Shown: positions 11,980 to 23,533 of the stretch, one piece after another | How the letters are laid out: every line of letters starts with the position of its first letter | How positions within the stretch are numbered: the stretch's first letter is position 1 | NCBI GenBank assembly: GCA_014526335.1 | Contig: JACTAT010000002.1 | Span: 3,929,832-3,993,831, forward strand | Direction of reading: 5' to 3' | DNA from: Chrysaora quinquecirrha | Lineage: Eukaryota; Cnidaria; Scyphozoa; Semaeostomeae; Pelagiidae | Length of the DNA: 64,000 bases | The notes under the pieces: model-generated | Databases searched by the model: none | Seen by the model: the letters and a program-made list of their open reading frames with translations, nothing else | What the model was told of the DNA's origin: nothing | Made by a program: the position numbers and the translations under genes

Positions 11980-14900
11980 ATGGCCACTGCCAGAGAAGAA
12001 GATAATTATTTCCAAGTTCGATTTATTAGTAAATTGGAAAAGTAAGACATACATTGATAAATTATAGTTTAGACTCTTCTTTTTTATTATTTTGATTTAT
12101 TTCATTTATGATAACGATTATCACTGAAATTTTTGGGTGTCTAATGGCGCTGCTAAAAATGGGCCTAAGCTAAGACAGTTTTAAGAGTGGGTAGAGCACG
12201 GTCAATCTCCTCTCCATCATCCGGCTCGGTGGACCACGAGTCCAGGACCACGGGCTGTTCTACTAAGGCATTGTCATAAACTTACCCTACCTAGGCCTAA
12301 CCCAAGCCGATAAGAGTTTTTTTGGTGTCAGTGGGATGGTGGAATTTTTTGTTGTGTGCACATCAAAGAACTTTGTGTGTAAACTTTGGTGTGGTTTGTC
12401 CAAAATAACTTGAAAACAATGCCCTTACAGTTTGAAAAACAATAGCAAGCAAGCAATCTTTTGTTAACCCAGGTCAGGGGCTTGTGCCCAGATTGACATT
12501 CTAGAACAAATACCTTGTGTACTCATTTACCGACCTTAATGGACAGCTGAGTTAACTCTAGGCTTATGGAAAGTGGCCCCATTAAGATTCAGACCCACAA
12601 CATAATGATTATGAGCTAAACGCCTTGACCACATGGCCACACCACCTCCTACATGGCATATGAGGTCCCTATTATTCAAAATTATTATGTGTTAATGTGT
12701 GAACTAGGTATCTGATTCCTTCATATATTATCCACTTTCCCCTAGATATGAAGTGCCAAAGACCCCCTTTTCTCTTCCAAGCACAGTTGGTTGTAAAGAA
12801 CTCAACTCCCTGTTGAATGGAATTCTCCATGAAGGTCAGAATCCTCAAATTTTGATTGCTTTTTATTATCTTCTGTGATGTTACTCTTCTAACTGTTGAC
12901 TATTTTGCTACTGGAACCTTCAAAACAAGTAGAATTTATCTCAGGGACATGATGGGCATGCTAAGGACAATACATAAAAAATTGCCTTATTTAATCCAAA
13001 ATGTCCCTATTGTTATCCCAGTGCATGGACATTTTACTCATCATTTTTTGTTTGCATTATGCATTATAAATTTTGCATTTTGAGGCAGGGGAATAATGAT
13101 GTTTGCTAGTATGTATTTTTCTTGTATTTTTGTTACCAGGAGAGGAAGAGACCGTTAGCTTTGATTTTGTAATCAACAGTGAACTGCTGAGATCAAGTCT
13201 TTCTGAATTTGTCCTGAAGAAAGGAATCTCAACTGTAAGTTTTGAAGATCTTTTGAAATATCATTTACTACCACTCTTATGTCATGTTTTGCTTAAACAT
13301 AGCCTGCATGCAGCTTGCAACTTTTCTCCAAGAAAGAGTAATCTGTTTTTAAAGCTTACAAAGCAGTGTTCTGTCTGCAAATAGTTTTTATCCCATGCTT
13401 TTCATTATAGGAAAGTGTGATAGAAATAGAATATGTTATACAAAGTGAGACACCAAAACTTGAGCAAACCATATTACATGATGACTGGGTCAGCTGTATT
13501 GACATGATTCATCAAAGGTAACCAATGTACTTCATGAAGCAAAATATCTAAATATTGATAAGGAACTGAATTTCTGCCAGCAGTCATTCCCATCATAAGT
13601 ATTGAGGGGACAATGTTATTTTATTTGTAGGATCTTAACAGGGAGCTATGACTCATGTGCAAGACTTTGGAACCTTCAAGGTATATATTGCCAAAATACG
13701 TATATGTTTACATATGACCATCTACGTCTACCAACTTATGACCCCCTAACCTTCTCAAAAATATGTTTTAAAATGTGTTATTTTGTCTAGTTAATTTCTC
13801 CATTGACCATTTTTTCTTCAGAAAATGTCTTTCAGTTCATTTTGAAAATCTTACCCTTTCAGGAGAATTGTGTGCTGAACTTCAAGGTCATACAGCAGCT
13901 CTAAAAGGAGTATCATCAACAACCTTAGGTAAATACATGTGTACTAGAATGTACGTACTATATTATTTTCATGCATAAAAGTCTGTTCAGTTTACTGCAC
14001 AGTAATCTAAGTTTTCTTGCTCAAATAACATAATATACTTTATTTCATTCTAGCTGATGGTAGAAACATACTGCTTACAGCTTCTCAGGATCAGACTATC
14101 AGGATATGGGAGGTAAAAATTTTGTTTTATCTGGCTAACTACTAACTATATCAAAGAGAGATGTTTACAAGTTATTGTTAAAAATTTCTTTTGTACCCCT
14201 TTCTTTGTTCCCCTTAACTTTTGTTGTTAAATGTCCATAACAAATATATTATTCAGTAACCCCAGCCACAAATAGCACAATACCCTACTAACATTATTGC
14301 ATCATTAAAATGTTTAAAATCCTTCAATAGATTATATGGTCTTAAATTTTTATAAATTCAATATATTTTTTCTATAAGGATATGAAATTTTTGGGAGTTC
14401 TCATTGGAGAATAAGTGCTCATTTGAGAGGGGTGACAAACTTGCTCATTAGAGAGGGGTGCTCATTAGAGAGGGGTGCTCATCAGAGGGGTGCTCATCAG
14501 AGAGGGGTGCTCATTAGAGAGGGGTGCTCATTAGAGAGGGGTGCTCATTAGAGAGAGGTACTCATTAGAGAGGGGTGCTCATTAGAGAGGGGTGCTCATT
14601 ACAGTGGATAGGAGATCTCATTAGAGAGAATAGGGCATTTAGTAACCTAGTTCTTTTTTGTCCTATCAAAATTGAATCCAGATCGTGGTACTTAAATTAT
14701 AACAGTAAATGTCCCTGCCCTGAAAAAAGACAAGTTTATTCCCGGGTTTATTCCTTGCTTCCAAGATTAGAAATAAGTTTATTCATGGAGTTTAGCATTG
14801 CCATTCTTTCTTCATGGAATTCTCTTGCCCTTCTATCCCTTTCCTCTTCATTTTTCTTTCTTTCTTCATCTCTTGCTTGTCTTTCTTGCTCAAGAGCTTT

Positions 14901-17900
14901 CCTTAACATTCTCAACTCTTCAATGAACTCTACATGCCTCTGAGAATCGTTATCTGTTGGTTGAAAAGTCCCATCTGCCGCAGGTACGGGTCTTTTGAAC
15001 GGGAGCGCAGCGACTTGCCTGGCTTGGTCGTCTGTCAGGATTTCTTCAACATCGTTTGCATCAGGTTGTGGGAGAATCCTTTTTCGAGAGTTCATCATAA
15101 CATCGGATGTGTTGGTTGGATTTGGAAAATTTCTAACATGAGGAGACAGCCCGAAAATTTCATAAAGCTCGTCATAAAACGCGCAGCGAGCTACACTGTC
15201 TCCAGCCCTGGCTCGATCAAGATTTCTTCGATAAGTTGCTTTCAAATTTTTCATCTTGCACTCGCATTGCCCTGGTGAAACTGAAAAGCCATTTAGTCTC
15301 ATTTCTGAACAGATTTCGTTCCATATTGTTTTCTTTTTTCTTCTGGGATCCTTTAGATCAGCTTCTTTGCTTTTATAAAGTTTTAGCAAATATTCAACTT
15401 CTTGGCTCGTCCAAACATGATTGGTTTCCTGCTCCGAACCATCGTTGTCAGGCTTGCTGGTTTCAAAGCTTTGCTCGAATACTGTAATCTGGCTTAGGCC
15501 CGTGTGAACTTCGCTCGAATCCTTCGACCTGTTTGACTCCATCTCAAGGACTCCTCGCTCTGATCCAGAAACTGTTTGGTTTAGTTCATGTTTTGTCATG
15601 TTCAAGAAAGTCGGCAATGATGATGGAGAATCCAGAATTACTGTTAAATTTTACTTTCCAGAAGTATTTTATTTGAGAAATAAGAACAAGATAAAGCCAA
15701 CCACACTTGCCTAGTCGAGAAGGAGGACAGCTTTATCGGGATTAATTATCTTTTGATCAACAATGCGATTGGCTGAATCCAGTTTACGCAACTGTCTTAT
15801 CTTTCCCATAGGGCTTCCAAAAGGAAACTCATGTCACATAGGGGCGTGTTTTGGGCATACAGTAAAATCGGGACCCTAGGACCATAGGACCATAGGACCC
15901 TTAAGTACTAACACCAGATAGGACCACTAAGTACTAACACCAGATAGGACCCTTAAGTACTAATTCCACATAAGATCGGAGGTCATCACCATTTTAAAAC
16001 AATAGCGCGTGTCATCAGCCTGTCGTAGCTACTACACCTTCCGCTGTTCATGCTGGGTACCTCAGGACTTCCGTCAACTGCAAGTTCAACTTTGTTTCTT
16101 GGCATGTGGTCTTTGCACTTTGTTGTTATCGAAAATGGAGTCTTTTGAAAATGAAGAACTTGACGATTTATCAAAGTCTTTCAGCTATTTGTCTTCTCCA
16201 GAAAAGAAGAAGACTGACTCCACCGTTTTCAGAAGATGCCCAAAAGCATACGCTCATATATGTTTCTTTGATTAGATTTGAATGTTTTGATTAATAAATT
16301 AAAATAAATTTACTTCTCTTTCGCAATTTTTGATTTATCACTTTGGCTAACTTTTTTGGATCATTAAAATGTCAAGAGTTCTGTTAATATCTTGAAGGCC
16401 TAACAGTTGATTATTTTCACTCGGAAAGTCAGGATTGCTTGTTAGGTATAAAAATGTTAAGCAACTTTTAAGCAACTATGAGGGCTGAAATGTCCAAAAT
16501 TTAAGCAACTTTGAGGGCTGGACAAAAGTTGCCTAAAAATAAACCTTATTAAAAAAACAGTGTAATGGAAGTACTACGTACGCATTTGAACTTGCAGTTG
16601 ACGGAAGTCCTGAGGTACCCAGCATGAACAGCGGAAGGTGTAGTAGCTACGACAGGCTGATGACACGCGCTATTGTTTTAAAATGGTGATGACCCTCCGA
16701 TCTTATGTGGAATTAGTACTTAAGGGTCCTATCTGGTGTTAGTACTTAGTGGTCCTATCTGGTGTTAGTACTTAAGGGTCCTATGGTCCTATGGTCCTAG
16801 GGTCCCGATTTTACTGTATGCCTATGCGATGCTTTATATAACAGTTTTTGATTATTTTTTAGTGGTCTGAAAAAGAAAATACATGTGAATGTCGACATAT
16901 TTGCAAAGGTCATGCTGGAAGTGTAGACTGTGTTGCTGCAGGTCCAACAGAAGATAAGGTAACACCAAATTGATATTTGAATGACAAAACCACCGTTTAG
17001 AGCTTTTTCATGACCTTGAAGCCAGGATTATGCCGACCTATGATTAAATAGAACTAACGCCAACTGCTTAACTCATGACGAATCGACATTTCAGCAAATA
17101 GTAAGAAATTAAAGGATAGTGTTCATTGCGTTCGTAAGAGCGCTCGGGTTGACTGCGACTGACGGGAATCAGTTGTCAACTAATCACATAAGAAGAACAT
17201 ACCCGACTTTCTGGAACTGAGTACCGACTATTTGCCGTCAAAATGAACTAGATGCCGACTAGTTGCCCGAGCGCTTATGTCGATAGATCAGTTGCGATAA
17301 AGTAATTCCAAAAAATCTATTAGTAGTCATTAACAAGTTCTGACCGTGCGCAATGTCAACATAAGCCTCGCTAAAGTGTTTCCAGTCTTCTAATCGTTAA
17401 TTAGGCCTGTGCAGTCCTTTCTATCATTCAGCACCTTACACCCCCGGTATATTTAGGCACCATGCTCCCGAAGAAATCAGTTTTAGGCCCTGGCCAAACT
17501 ATCAACATAGTTTGTCAAACATTTGAGATTTGCTTTTCAAACAGTACTTCAGCCATATCGTGCAGCATGTTCGAAAGGTAGAATTTTCTTCCCTATGTTT
17601 TTTAAAACATTTTCGGCTTGTTGCCAGCAACACACGTTTGACTTGACGAACCATGCTTTGCGACTGATCAAACGGTCAAAAAATGTTTTTGATGTTAGGA
17701 CGATGAGACCTTAAATTCTTCGTACAAAAAGGTTGTCTCCATGTGCATGTCTCTTATTGAATAACGAAATATTTCACAAAATATAGCGATCATTAATCAT
17801 GTTTTCTTCTTTCTGATCAACACAGTTTTGTTCTGGATCTTGGGACAAGATGATCAAGTTATGGTCTGCTGGTGAGAATTTCAAATTCGAGTTTCCATTT

Positions 17901-20900
17901 GAAAAGTTTAATTATTCAATGCGTATCTAAGCATTAAAGGAAAGAGGTTGCGGAAGTTAAGCTTTTAGTAGAGAAAACACGATACAGCGCGATACGATCA
18001 CACGATATAGCACGATAGAGTCTAGTTTAATCGTCAACAATCGAGGGGCAAAGAGGCGTGGTCAAGGAAGATTTGGGCGTGGCTTCTGAAAAAATAATCA
18101 ATTCGTACCCTGCAAAACTTTTACATCAGATTTATTCTATATAAAAGACCTATTTTTGCGATGATTAGGGGGGGGGGGGCGACCGCCACCCTGGCTCTTC
18201 CTTGGCTACGCCACTGATACGATATCAATTTATTTGACTGTTTCTTCTTTCCAGTTCCTGACTTGGAAGCCTCAGACGAACATGATCCGGATAGAGATGT
18301 CGATAGAAAACGTCATAAAGGAGACCAGCACAAAAGAAAAGCGACAACTAGGGTGAGGCAAGAAGTTTATATTATGATAAATTATTTAGATGGAGAACTT
18401 TTCGACATACACTCTTTTTTTTTAAATAAGCAACTTGAATTTTGTTCAGCCCTCAAAATTGCTTAAAAGTTTAGATATTTCAGCCCTCAAAGTTGCTTAA
18501 AAGTTGCTTAATCTTTTTTACCTAACAACCACCCTTGACTTTGCGAGTCAAAATCGTCCACTGTTAGGCCTATAACACGACTTTTGGGAGACAGTAAGTG
18601 GAAAAACGCTAGCTAAAGAACTTCAACATGCAGAACAAACAATTTCCTAACAACAAGAAAGCGCATAAGCTTGATTGTTTGACTTCTTAGTTTCTTACAG
18701 AATTCAATTGAGCCCTCAAGTTGCTTAATGTTAGGGTCAGTTCAGCCCTAGTTGCTTATTGAGCGGTTGCTTATTGAAAAATAAGTGTATGTTACGATTG
18801 CCATTGGAAGCATCGTGTCAACAAGCCATGGATTGGAACTTTAAAATACCAGCTAATGCTAAGAAGTACAGAGGAAACCAAAAAATAACGTTGCCAGTAA
18901 GATTACACAATGACATAATGGAAAGAAACAATAGAAAAAATCTATAAATTAAACAGTTCAACAACCAGATTAATTCTTATTGAGAAAATTAGTCTGCAAA
19001 AGAGATAGGTGGAAAGAACTTTCTTGATTAATTTGCGACGTTGCATGAGGCAAACAGTGCATGAGTAAAGAAAAAATCATTTTTTTCATTGCAAGCACTG
19101 GAAATGCTCTATAATAATAATTCACCAAGTAGAATTAATACTGAAAACTACTGAAAATAGAGAGTCTTTAATAAATTATTTTGATTATTCTGCATTAAAT
19201 ATTGAAATTACTTGCATTATGCTGTAGTCTTCTGTCAATGCATTCATATTCTTCTATCTTCTAGACCCTCTATTGACGATGTCAGGACATACTGAGAGTG
19301 TATCGTCAATGCAATGCATATCTCAAACTGAACTTGTCACCGGCAGTTGGGATCATAGTGTAAGACTATGGGATCTGACAACTGGAGTCAATAAAAATAG
19401 TCTGGTATGTATATTTTGATAACACTATTATGATTATGATCTTAGGTTTTCATTCATACCACGCAAAATAGCAATCAATACAAACGGGATCTTTATAAAG
19501 TAAAAATCGTGTAACCTCGTAGATTACATCCAATCTATAGCCATTGACCAATCAATGATGGTACCTTAGTTCCAATGCCCATCGGCTGTATTTCTAAATC
19601 TAATCTCTGTTTTATTTCAAACATCATGGGTACTGCTCTAAAGGGCACTGAACCATTATACCTGGACTTTATGGTTCACCGCCTGAGTTCCATCTTAATT
19701 AGCCTTTCCCATAGACCTATGTATAATAGACGGTCACTTTGCTCTAAAATGTGGTCGTTATATCGAGACTCAACTGTACGCACTGTATTTAAATCTACAA
19801 AATGTCCTATAAGTTTTAAACATGCCATTTCTTAATACCTTTCCAATATTTGTTATAGTATGGCAAAAGTTATCACCAGCATATCATATTCCGAAAAAGC
19901 AGGACTTGTTGCGACTGGAAATACAGACCAATATGTCAGACTGTGGGACTTACGGTCTTCAGGTAATTCAGGAAGATAATGAACTTACCTAATAATACCT
20001 AGCCACCTGCAATAGCACTGATGCTTAAAGTACCGAAAGTGAGTTCCAAAGCATCCAAAAATTGACCATCTTGCTGCCAAGGACATGAGTGTATTGTAAA
20101 AATGTCCAGTGTTTGTTCAGTTGTGTTGCCAAATGAACTGAACAAACTACTAAAGAAATTCTGCTCACAATCCATTTTTGACTCCGATCAAACATTCACT
20201 GAACAAACGTAAACAAAATTGGAATAGCGTACATGAAGTCCACCTCTCACCAGATAGTTAAGGCAAGCCTTGAATCCATTCATTGATAATCTGAGTTTGT
20301 AATGTTATTTGACATTTTTAAATTAATAATAATTCCTAATTTTACAGACGGACTTATAGTAAAAAGTACGCTATCATCACACGAAGGATGGGTTTCTTCA
20401 GTTTCCTGGTCACCACTCAGCCAATATGAGTTATTATCTGGTGCATACGACAATAAAGTAAAAGTATGGGATATTAGAAGGTTAGTGTACTCTTATCTTC
20501 TTTTTGGACCTTTTCTGCGTCTTCCTCTTCTGGAGACTTCCGAGAGATCGAGAGCCCGTTCTTAAGACAACTCTCGGGAAAATCGGAGACTCCAAAGATT
20601 TCGCAGACTTGGCAAAGAAATTGTTTCCAAATCCCGGGGGGGGGGACTTCAATATATCAGTAACGGGGGTGTGCCATTTTCGTAATGAAAATTTGACCCT
20701 AAAATTTATGAAAATTCTAAAAAGTATACCCCAAAGTTCACTCGAGAAATACTCGAAAGTCTTTTTTGTAGAATTACAGCTGAAATTTATTTGGCAGTTG
20801 TTGTGACTTTCTCAAATTGATCATCTTAGCAAAAATTATGCCCCCAAGTTTGTAATTTAACAAATTTGATACCCCAAAACTTATTTACCACCCTTAAAAA

Positions 20901-22185
20901 AGGTACCTCAAAAAATGACACACCCCGTACCCATACATTTGGGTGTTACCCCCGGGTTCCAAATCTAAAGTCTTCACCGTTTTAAAGAAAGTGCGTTTTT
21001 CTGGCGTCTGGAGTTGCAAGCCTCAGAAGTTTACTTTTTTTCAGAATTCAGAAGAGATAAAATTCCTGGAAGAACGCACCTTAAGGAAGCTTGTACCCTA
21101 GACTTATTACCTGAGTCGTAGTTATCGCTATTGAAATGAATCGCTTGAACGCTGAAACTACAAATTGAAAGGCGAGTTTGCAAATCTAGTTTGAGCGATC
21201 TCGGTTTGGTGTAGTCTCGGTTGGATAAACGATAACTGGGACTCGGGTAATAAGTCTACTCGAACCCCAAGACTGATATTCTAGAGAGAACGTTTTGTAA
21301 AATATTTACCGACCTTGGAAGGATCGGTAACTGAATTGACTACCTGAATGTATGCTTGTCGAACTTAATGCATGCTGTTAAACTTGATAGATTTCTCCTC
21401 ACCCCTCGCAAACAGTAGCAGCAGTTATCTAGCAACAACAGAATTGTTTTGACAGCAACAACAATTCAACTAACTGCTATTTGCTTTAAATAATAAAAAT
21501 CCCTACCGAGGTTTTATTTTGATTGTTGGCCAAGTCATCTGCATCACGTATTTACTTATATTGTAGCATTTATTGATGTTTTTCTATTATTCCACAGTAC
21601 GTCAACTTGCCTATATGATTTGGATTGCCATCAGGATAAAGTCTTGTCTGTTGCATGGAAAATGCCAGAGGTCAGTTCATTAACAACGTGTACGACACGG
21701 GGCTTTATAAGAAACTCTTCATGTATGGGGAAATCACACTTTCGAATCGCTGAAATTTTACTCTATTTTCAAGTAGAGTTCTTTATAAACGAGGGGACGA
21801 TTGAACCAAAAAGATCAAACATCGCTGGTCAAAACATTTTACATTTGATTTACAACAAATGTTTGACCGTTTGGCCAAACGATCAAACATTGCTTGATAA
21901 GCTAAAGTAAGCAAAATTTGTGACGTCATGTTTTTGGAAAAGTTCAAAAACAGTTTTTGCTTGACGCAAGCAAAAAATGTTGGACGAGCAATGTTTTTGG
22001 ACGTGGCCCAACGGTCAAACATTTTCCTTGACAAGCAAATTTAAATGTTTGACCAACAATGTTTGACCGTTTGGCCACGTCCTAATACATATTTCTAATT
22101 TATTATTGTCTATTTGTTTTAGGTTCTCCTAAGTGGTGGAGCAGATAACCAGTTGATCATCCATAAGTACCACAGTGGATCATAG
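11980..22185 (+). CDS. WDR12: WDR12/YTM1 ribosome-biogenesis WD40 protein (15 exons, two one-base indels)
   Basis: WDR12 (yeast Ytm1) is the WD40 partner of PES1 and BOP1 in the PeBoW complex, which acts in the nucleolus in 60S subunit maturation. Exons: 11980-12041, 12746-12834, 13140-13234, 13411-13517, 13631-13680, 13863-13928, 14054-14112, 16863-16958, 17826-17871, 18255-18352, 19265-19404, 19859-19962, 20348-20480, 21598-21670 and 22123-22185 (stop TAG). The first four encode the ubiquitin-like N-terminal (NLE) domain ending LHDDWVSCID; the rest hold WD repeats (ILTGSYDSCARLWN, FCSGSWDKMIKLWS, VTGSWDHSVRLWD, LSGAYDNKVKVWD, LLSGGADNQ). The summed exons are 1281 nt, 427 codons with stop, close to the 423 aa of human WDR12. 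Exon 11 begins ACCCTC where the family needs TPLL (one C short). Exon 12 begins TATGGCAAAAG where YGKV is expected (one A extra). Introns are loaded with repeats. Confidence 0.93.
12440..12650 (-). mobile_element. tRNA-derived SINE, second copy
   Basis: Shares the body (TTCTAGAACAAATACC, TTACCGACCTTAATGGACAG) and the tRNA-like end (GCCATGTGGTCAAGGCGTTT on minus) with 4206-4520, with a short CAAG tail at 12448. Lies in WDR12 intron 1. Confidence 0.6.
14418..14605. repeat. 17-bp minisatellite (GAGAGGGGTGCTCATTA)
   Basis: About ten imperfect copies of a 17-bp unit lie in WDR12 intron 7, immediately beside the SANT-domain ORF. They might be subterminal repeats of the transposon that carries that ORF. 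Confidence 0.85.
14748..15617 (-). CDS. Myb/SANT-like DNA-binding protein of transposon type, in a WDR12 intron
   Basis: Intact 289-codon ORF on the strand opposite to WDR12, inside its seventh intron. Residues about 68-132 form a trihelix/Myb-SANT-like domain (VWTSQEVEYLLKLY ... TIWNEICSEM ... C ... KMKNLKATYRR). Residues about 225-275 are a highly charged coiled coil (EELRMLRKALEQERQARDEE). Proteins of this build are typical of the second ORF of PIF/Harbinger transposons and of host genes derived from them. No DDE transposase ORF is seen beside it. The reading frame is open along its whole length, so it is either a recent insertion or under constraint. A domesticated host gene is possible but not shown. 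Confidence 0.6.
   Translation of the reverse strand: MPTFLNMTKHELNQTVSGSERGVLEMESNRSKDSSEVHTGLSQITVFEQSFETSKPDNDGSEQETNHVWTSQEVEYLLKLYKSKEADLKDPRRKKKTIWNEICSEMRLNGFSVSPGQCECKMKNLKATYRRNLDRARAGDSVARCAFYDELYEIFGLSPHVRNFPNPTNTSDVMMNSRKRILPQPDANDVEEILTDDQARQVAALPFKRPVPAADGTFQPTDNDSQRHVEFIEELRMLRKALEQERQARDEERKKNEEERDRRAREFHEERMAMLNSMNKLISNLGSKE
15860..16816. mobile_element. Long-TIR DNA transposon in WDR12 intron 7
   Basis: The two ends are near-perfect inverted copies over more than 220 bp. The left begins CAGTAAAATCGGGACCCTAG and the right ends with its complement (GGTCCCGATTTTACTG). TA dinucleotides abut both ends, and the palindrome continues as GGCATA/TATGCC. The TIRs contain a short repeated unit (GGACC...TTAAGTACTAACACC). 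The middle holds a short ORF (ATG at about 16136, MESFENEELDDLSKS...) and pieces of an AAGCAAC repeat. No transposase is visible. Confidence 0.85.
16136..16275 (+). CDS. Short unidentified ORF inside the long-TIR element
   Basis: Reads MESFENEELDDLSKSFSYL then an SPEKKKTDSTVFRR segment and stops at about 16275. It lies between the inverted repeats of the 15860-16816 element. Acidic then basic, with no domain I recognise. It may be the first exon of a lost transposon gene or a captured host fragment. Confidence 0.3.
17130..17281. repeat. Short inverted-repeat element in WDR12 intron 8
   Basis: Ends AGAGCGCTCGGG and CCCGAGCGCTTA face each other across about 150 bp, with GACTGCGACTGACGGGAATC-type sequence inside. 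Similar words (AACTAGTTGCCGACTA) occur at 1015-1125. Confidence 0.45.
17485..17705. repeat. Inverted-repeat element with TTTGACCGTTTGGCC-type words
   Basis: Contains CTGGCCAAACTATCAACA and, near the other end, GATCAAACGGTCAAAAAATG. The same vocabulary recurs at 21795-22085 in the last WDR12 intron (GTTTGACCGTTTGGCC), so both look like copies of one palindromic element family. Confidence 0.45.
18410..18787. mobile_element. TA-flanked MITE, AAGCAAC subfamily, in WDR12 intron 10
   Basis: Begins CACTCTTTTTTTTTAAATAA and ends TTGCTTATTGAAAAATAAGTG, with TA on each side. The inside repeats phrases such as CAGCCCTCAAAGTTGCTTAA. A member of the same family as 52590-52840 and the partial copy at 25831. 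Confidence 0.75.
20633..20956. mobile_element. Non-autonomous DNA element with 8-bp target duplication (TTCCAAAT)
   Basis: A 324-bp element with GC-rich inverted ends (CCCGGGGGGG...CCCCCGGG and GGGTGT/ACACCC motifs further in) in WDR12 intron 13. It is flanked by identical octamers TTCCAAAT at 20625-20632 and 20957-20964. An 8-bp duplication fits hAT-like transposition. A second member is at 58690-58927. Confidence 0.8.
21101..21256. mobile_element. TA-flanked MITE, GACTTATTACCTGAGTC family
   Basis: Ends GACTTATTACCTGAGTCGTA and GGGACTCGGGTAATAAGTC form an inverted repeat of about 30 bp with TA on each side. Relatives are at 28907-29037, 41026-41174 and, more diverged, 47905-48060 and 48434-48567. 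Confidence 0.75.
21795..22085. repeat. Palindromic repeat rich in CAAACGGTCAAACATT words
   Basis: Alternating direct and inverted copies of GTTTGACCGTTTGGCC fill this last WDR12 intron up to the final exon. Related to the element at 17485-17705. Confidence 0.5.
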
Positions 22186-22240
22186 AATGGCCAAAATACA
22201 AGTATGTGACTTTTAAATCAATTTTAGTTATGTTTTGTAC

Positions 22241-22246
22241 AATAAA
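22241..22246 (+). terminator. WDR12: WDR12 polyadenylation signal
   Basis: AATAAA lies 55 bp after the WDR12 stop codon, on the same strand, a normal distance for a short 3' UTR. Confidence 0.6.
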
Positions 22247-23360
22247 GAACATAGAATTGAAATTATATTTCAGCCCCATATTCTCGGTCTCACCTTTCTA
22301 GTCATTGGATCTAGCTTTTCGTTGCTAATGTACGTGAAGTTTGATTTCTGTTTTATAGCTATTAGTAGTACGTAGCAGGCTGTCCGTAACTGTCGACGAT
22401 GACTGTCTAGGTAGGAAGTATATCTCTAATGTGTGCGATCAGAGTAGCACGAGACCTGCAGTAGCGTTGAAACTGCGCTTACTGATATTCTTGCTGTCTG
22501 AGACCTTATATTGTGTGTGTTGCCTTTCTCGGCCATCCCTGCGATTTTCCACTCTTTAGTCTAGTCATACGAGTGATATGATCACTCTCAGCAAGACGTG
22601 ACCAAAGAACTTTGCAGAGCAGCCTAGACTCGACTTGCTAAATCCTTACCAAAAAGACTTGCCAAAACCCTTTTTGGCAATGATTGCCTATAGTCTTCTA
22701 TTGACACTTATTTATTTTCTAAAAATATGTGGAGACTAAGCTAGCCTGTCCTCACTTAAGGCAGTTAGATGGATAGATAGACAGTTAGATAGATAGGTAT
22801 ATACGCTTGCTGCCTTCGCAAGGTTTGAATTTCTGTGCTTTGCACAGGGGTCCACTGAATTGCCAAGGGCTAATCTAAGCAGTGCGACTCTTTTCCTTCC
22901 TCTCGATGTGACTCTATTTTTGCCTTTGCCTGGAATTACCGAGAGCTTGCGACTCTCCTCACTCTTCATGACCAGTTGGATCTGATTTGAAACGAAGTCA
23001 CAGTCACATATTGCGAGTTAGACTTGCTCTCATCTAGGCAATTCTCACCATCTCCGCCCACTGAAAACAGACAGTCTTACACTCGCCACCTTTGTACCGG
23101 ATTCACATCTAATTTGTACGTTCCACCTTAAACATTCTGCTTACTATCCTGTCAGCCCATTAGAGCTAAATGGATATTGGTCGTCTGAAAGCATCTTGGT
23201 CTTCTGTCACTAGCAACCAAACAAAGGTATATTACCTAGAATAAGTTCCTGAGTTAGGCCCGACAGAGAGGTGGACTCAAACCAACCGGGCGCTGTCTCT
23301 CTGAAATTCTTCATGAATCTACAGTCATCTTCATGAACTCTTCAGTTTTGCTCTTGACTG

Positions 23361-23533
23361 TGCTCTGTTGTCATGTCCTAATCAAGCTGGCTTGTGGTAT
23401 CAGAATCTAGGCGAGGTCGGGGTTCTAACCCCAGCCACGGTAGCGTCACAGTCAGATTGGGGCCTATATTAGTTAACCTACTGCTGAGATCCTATCGACT
23501 GGTGCTAAATACACCATTTCACCTTCACCTTTC
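23361..23533 (+). mobile_element. tRNA-derived SINE, CACCTT-tailed family
   Basis: Same order of blocks as the other copies: head, a GGTCGGGGTTCTAACCCCAG box B-like block, GTTAACCTACTGCTGAGATC, GACTGGTGCTAAATACACC, and a tail TTTCACCTTCACC. Confidence 0.65.

Noticed and set aside
18167..18222. GGCTACGCCACTG end considered as a complete hAT element
   Set aside because: Only the right end is present; no matching CAGTGGCG left end or octamer duplication could be found nearby.
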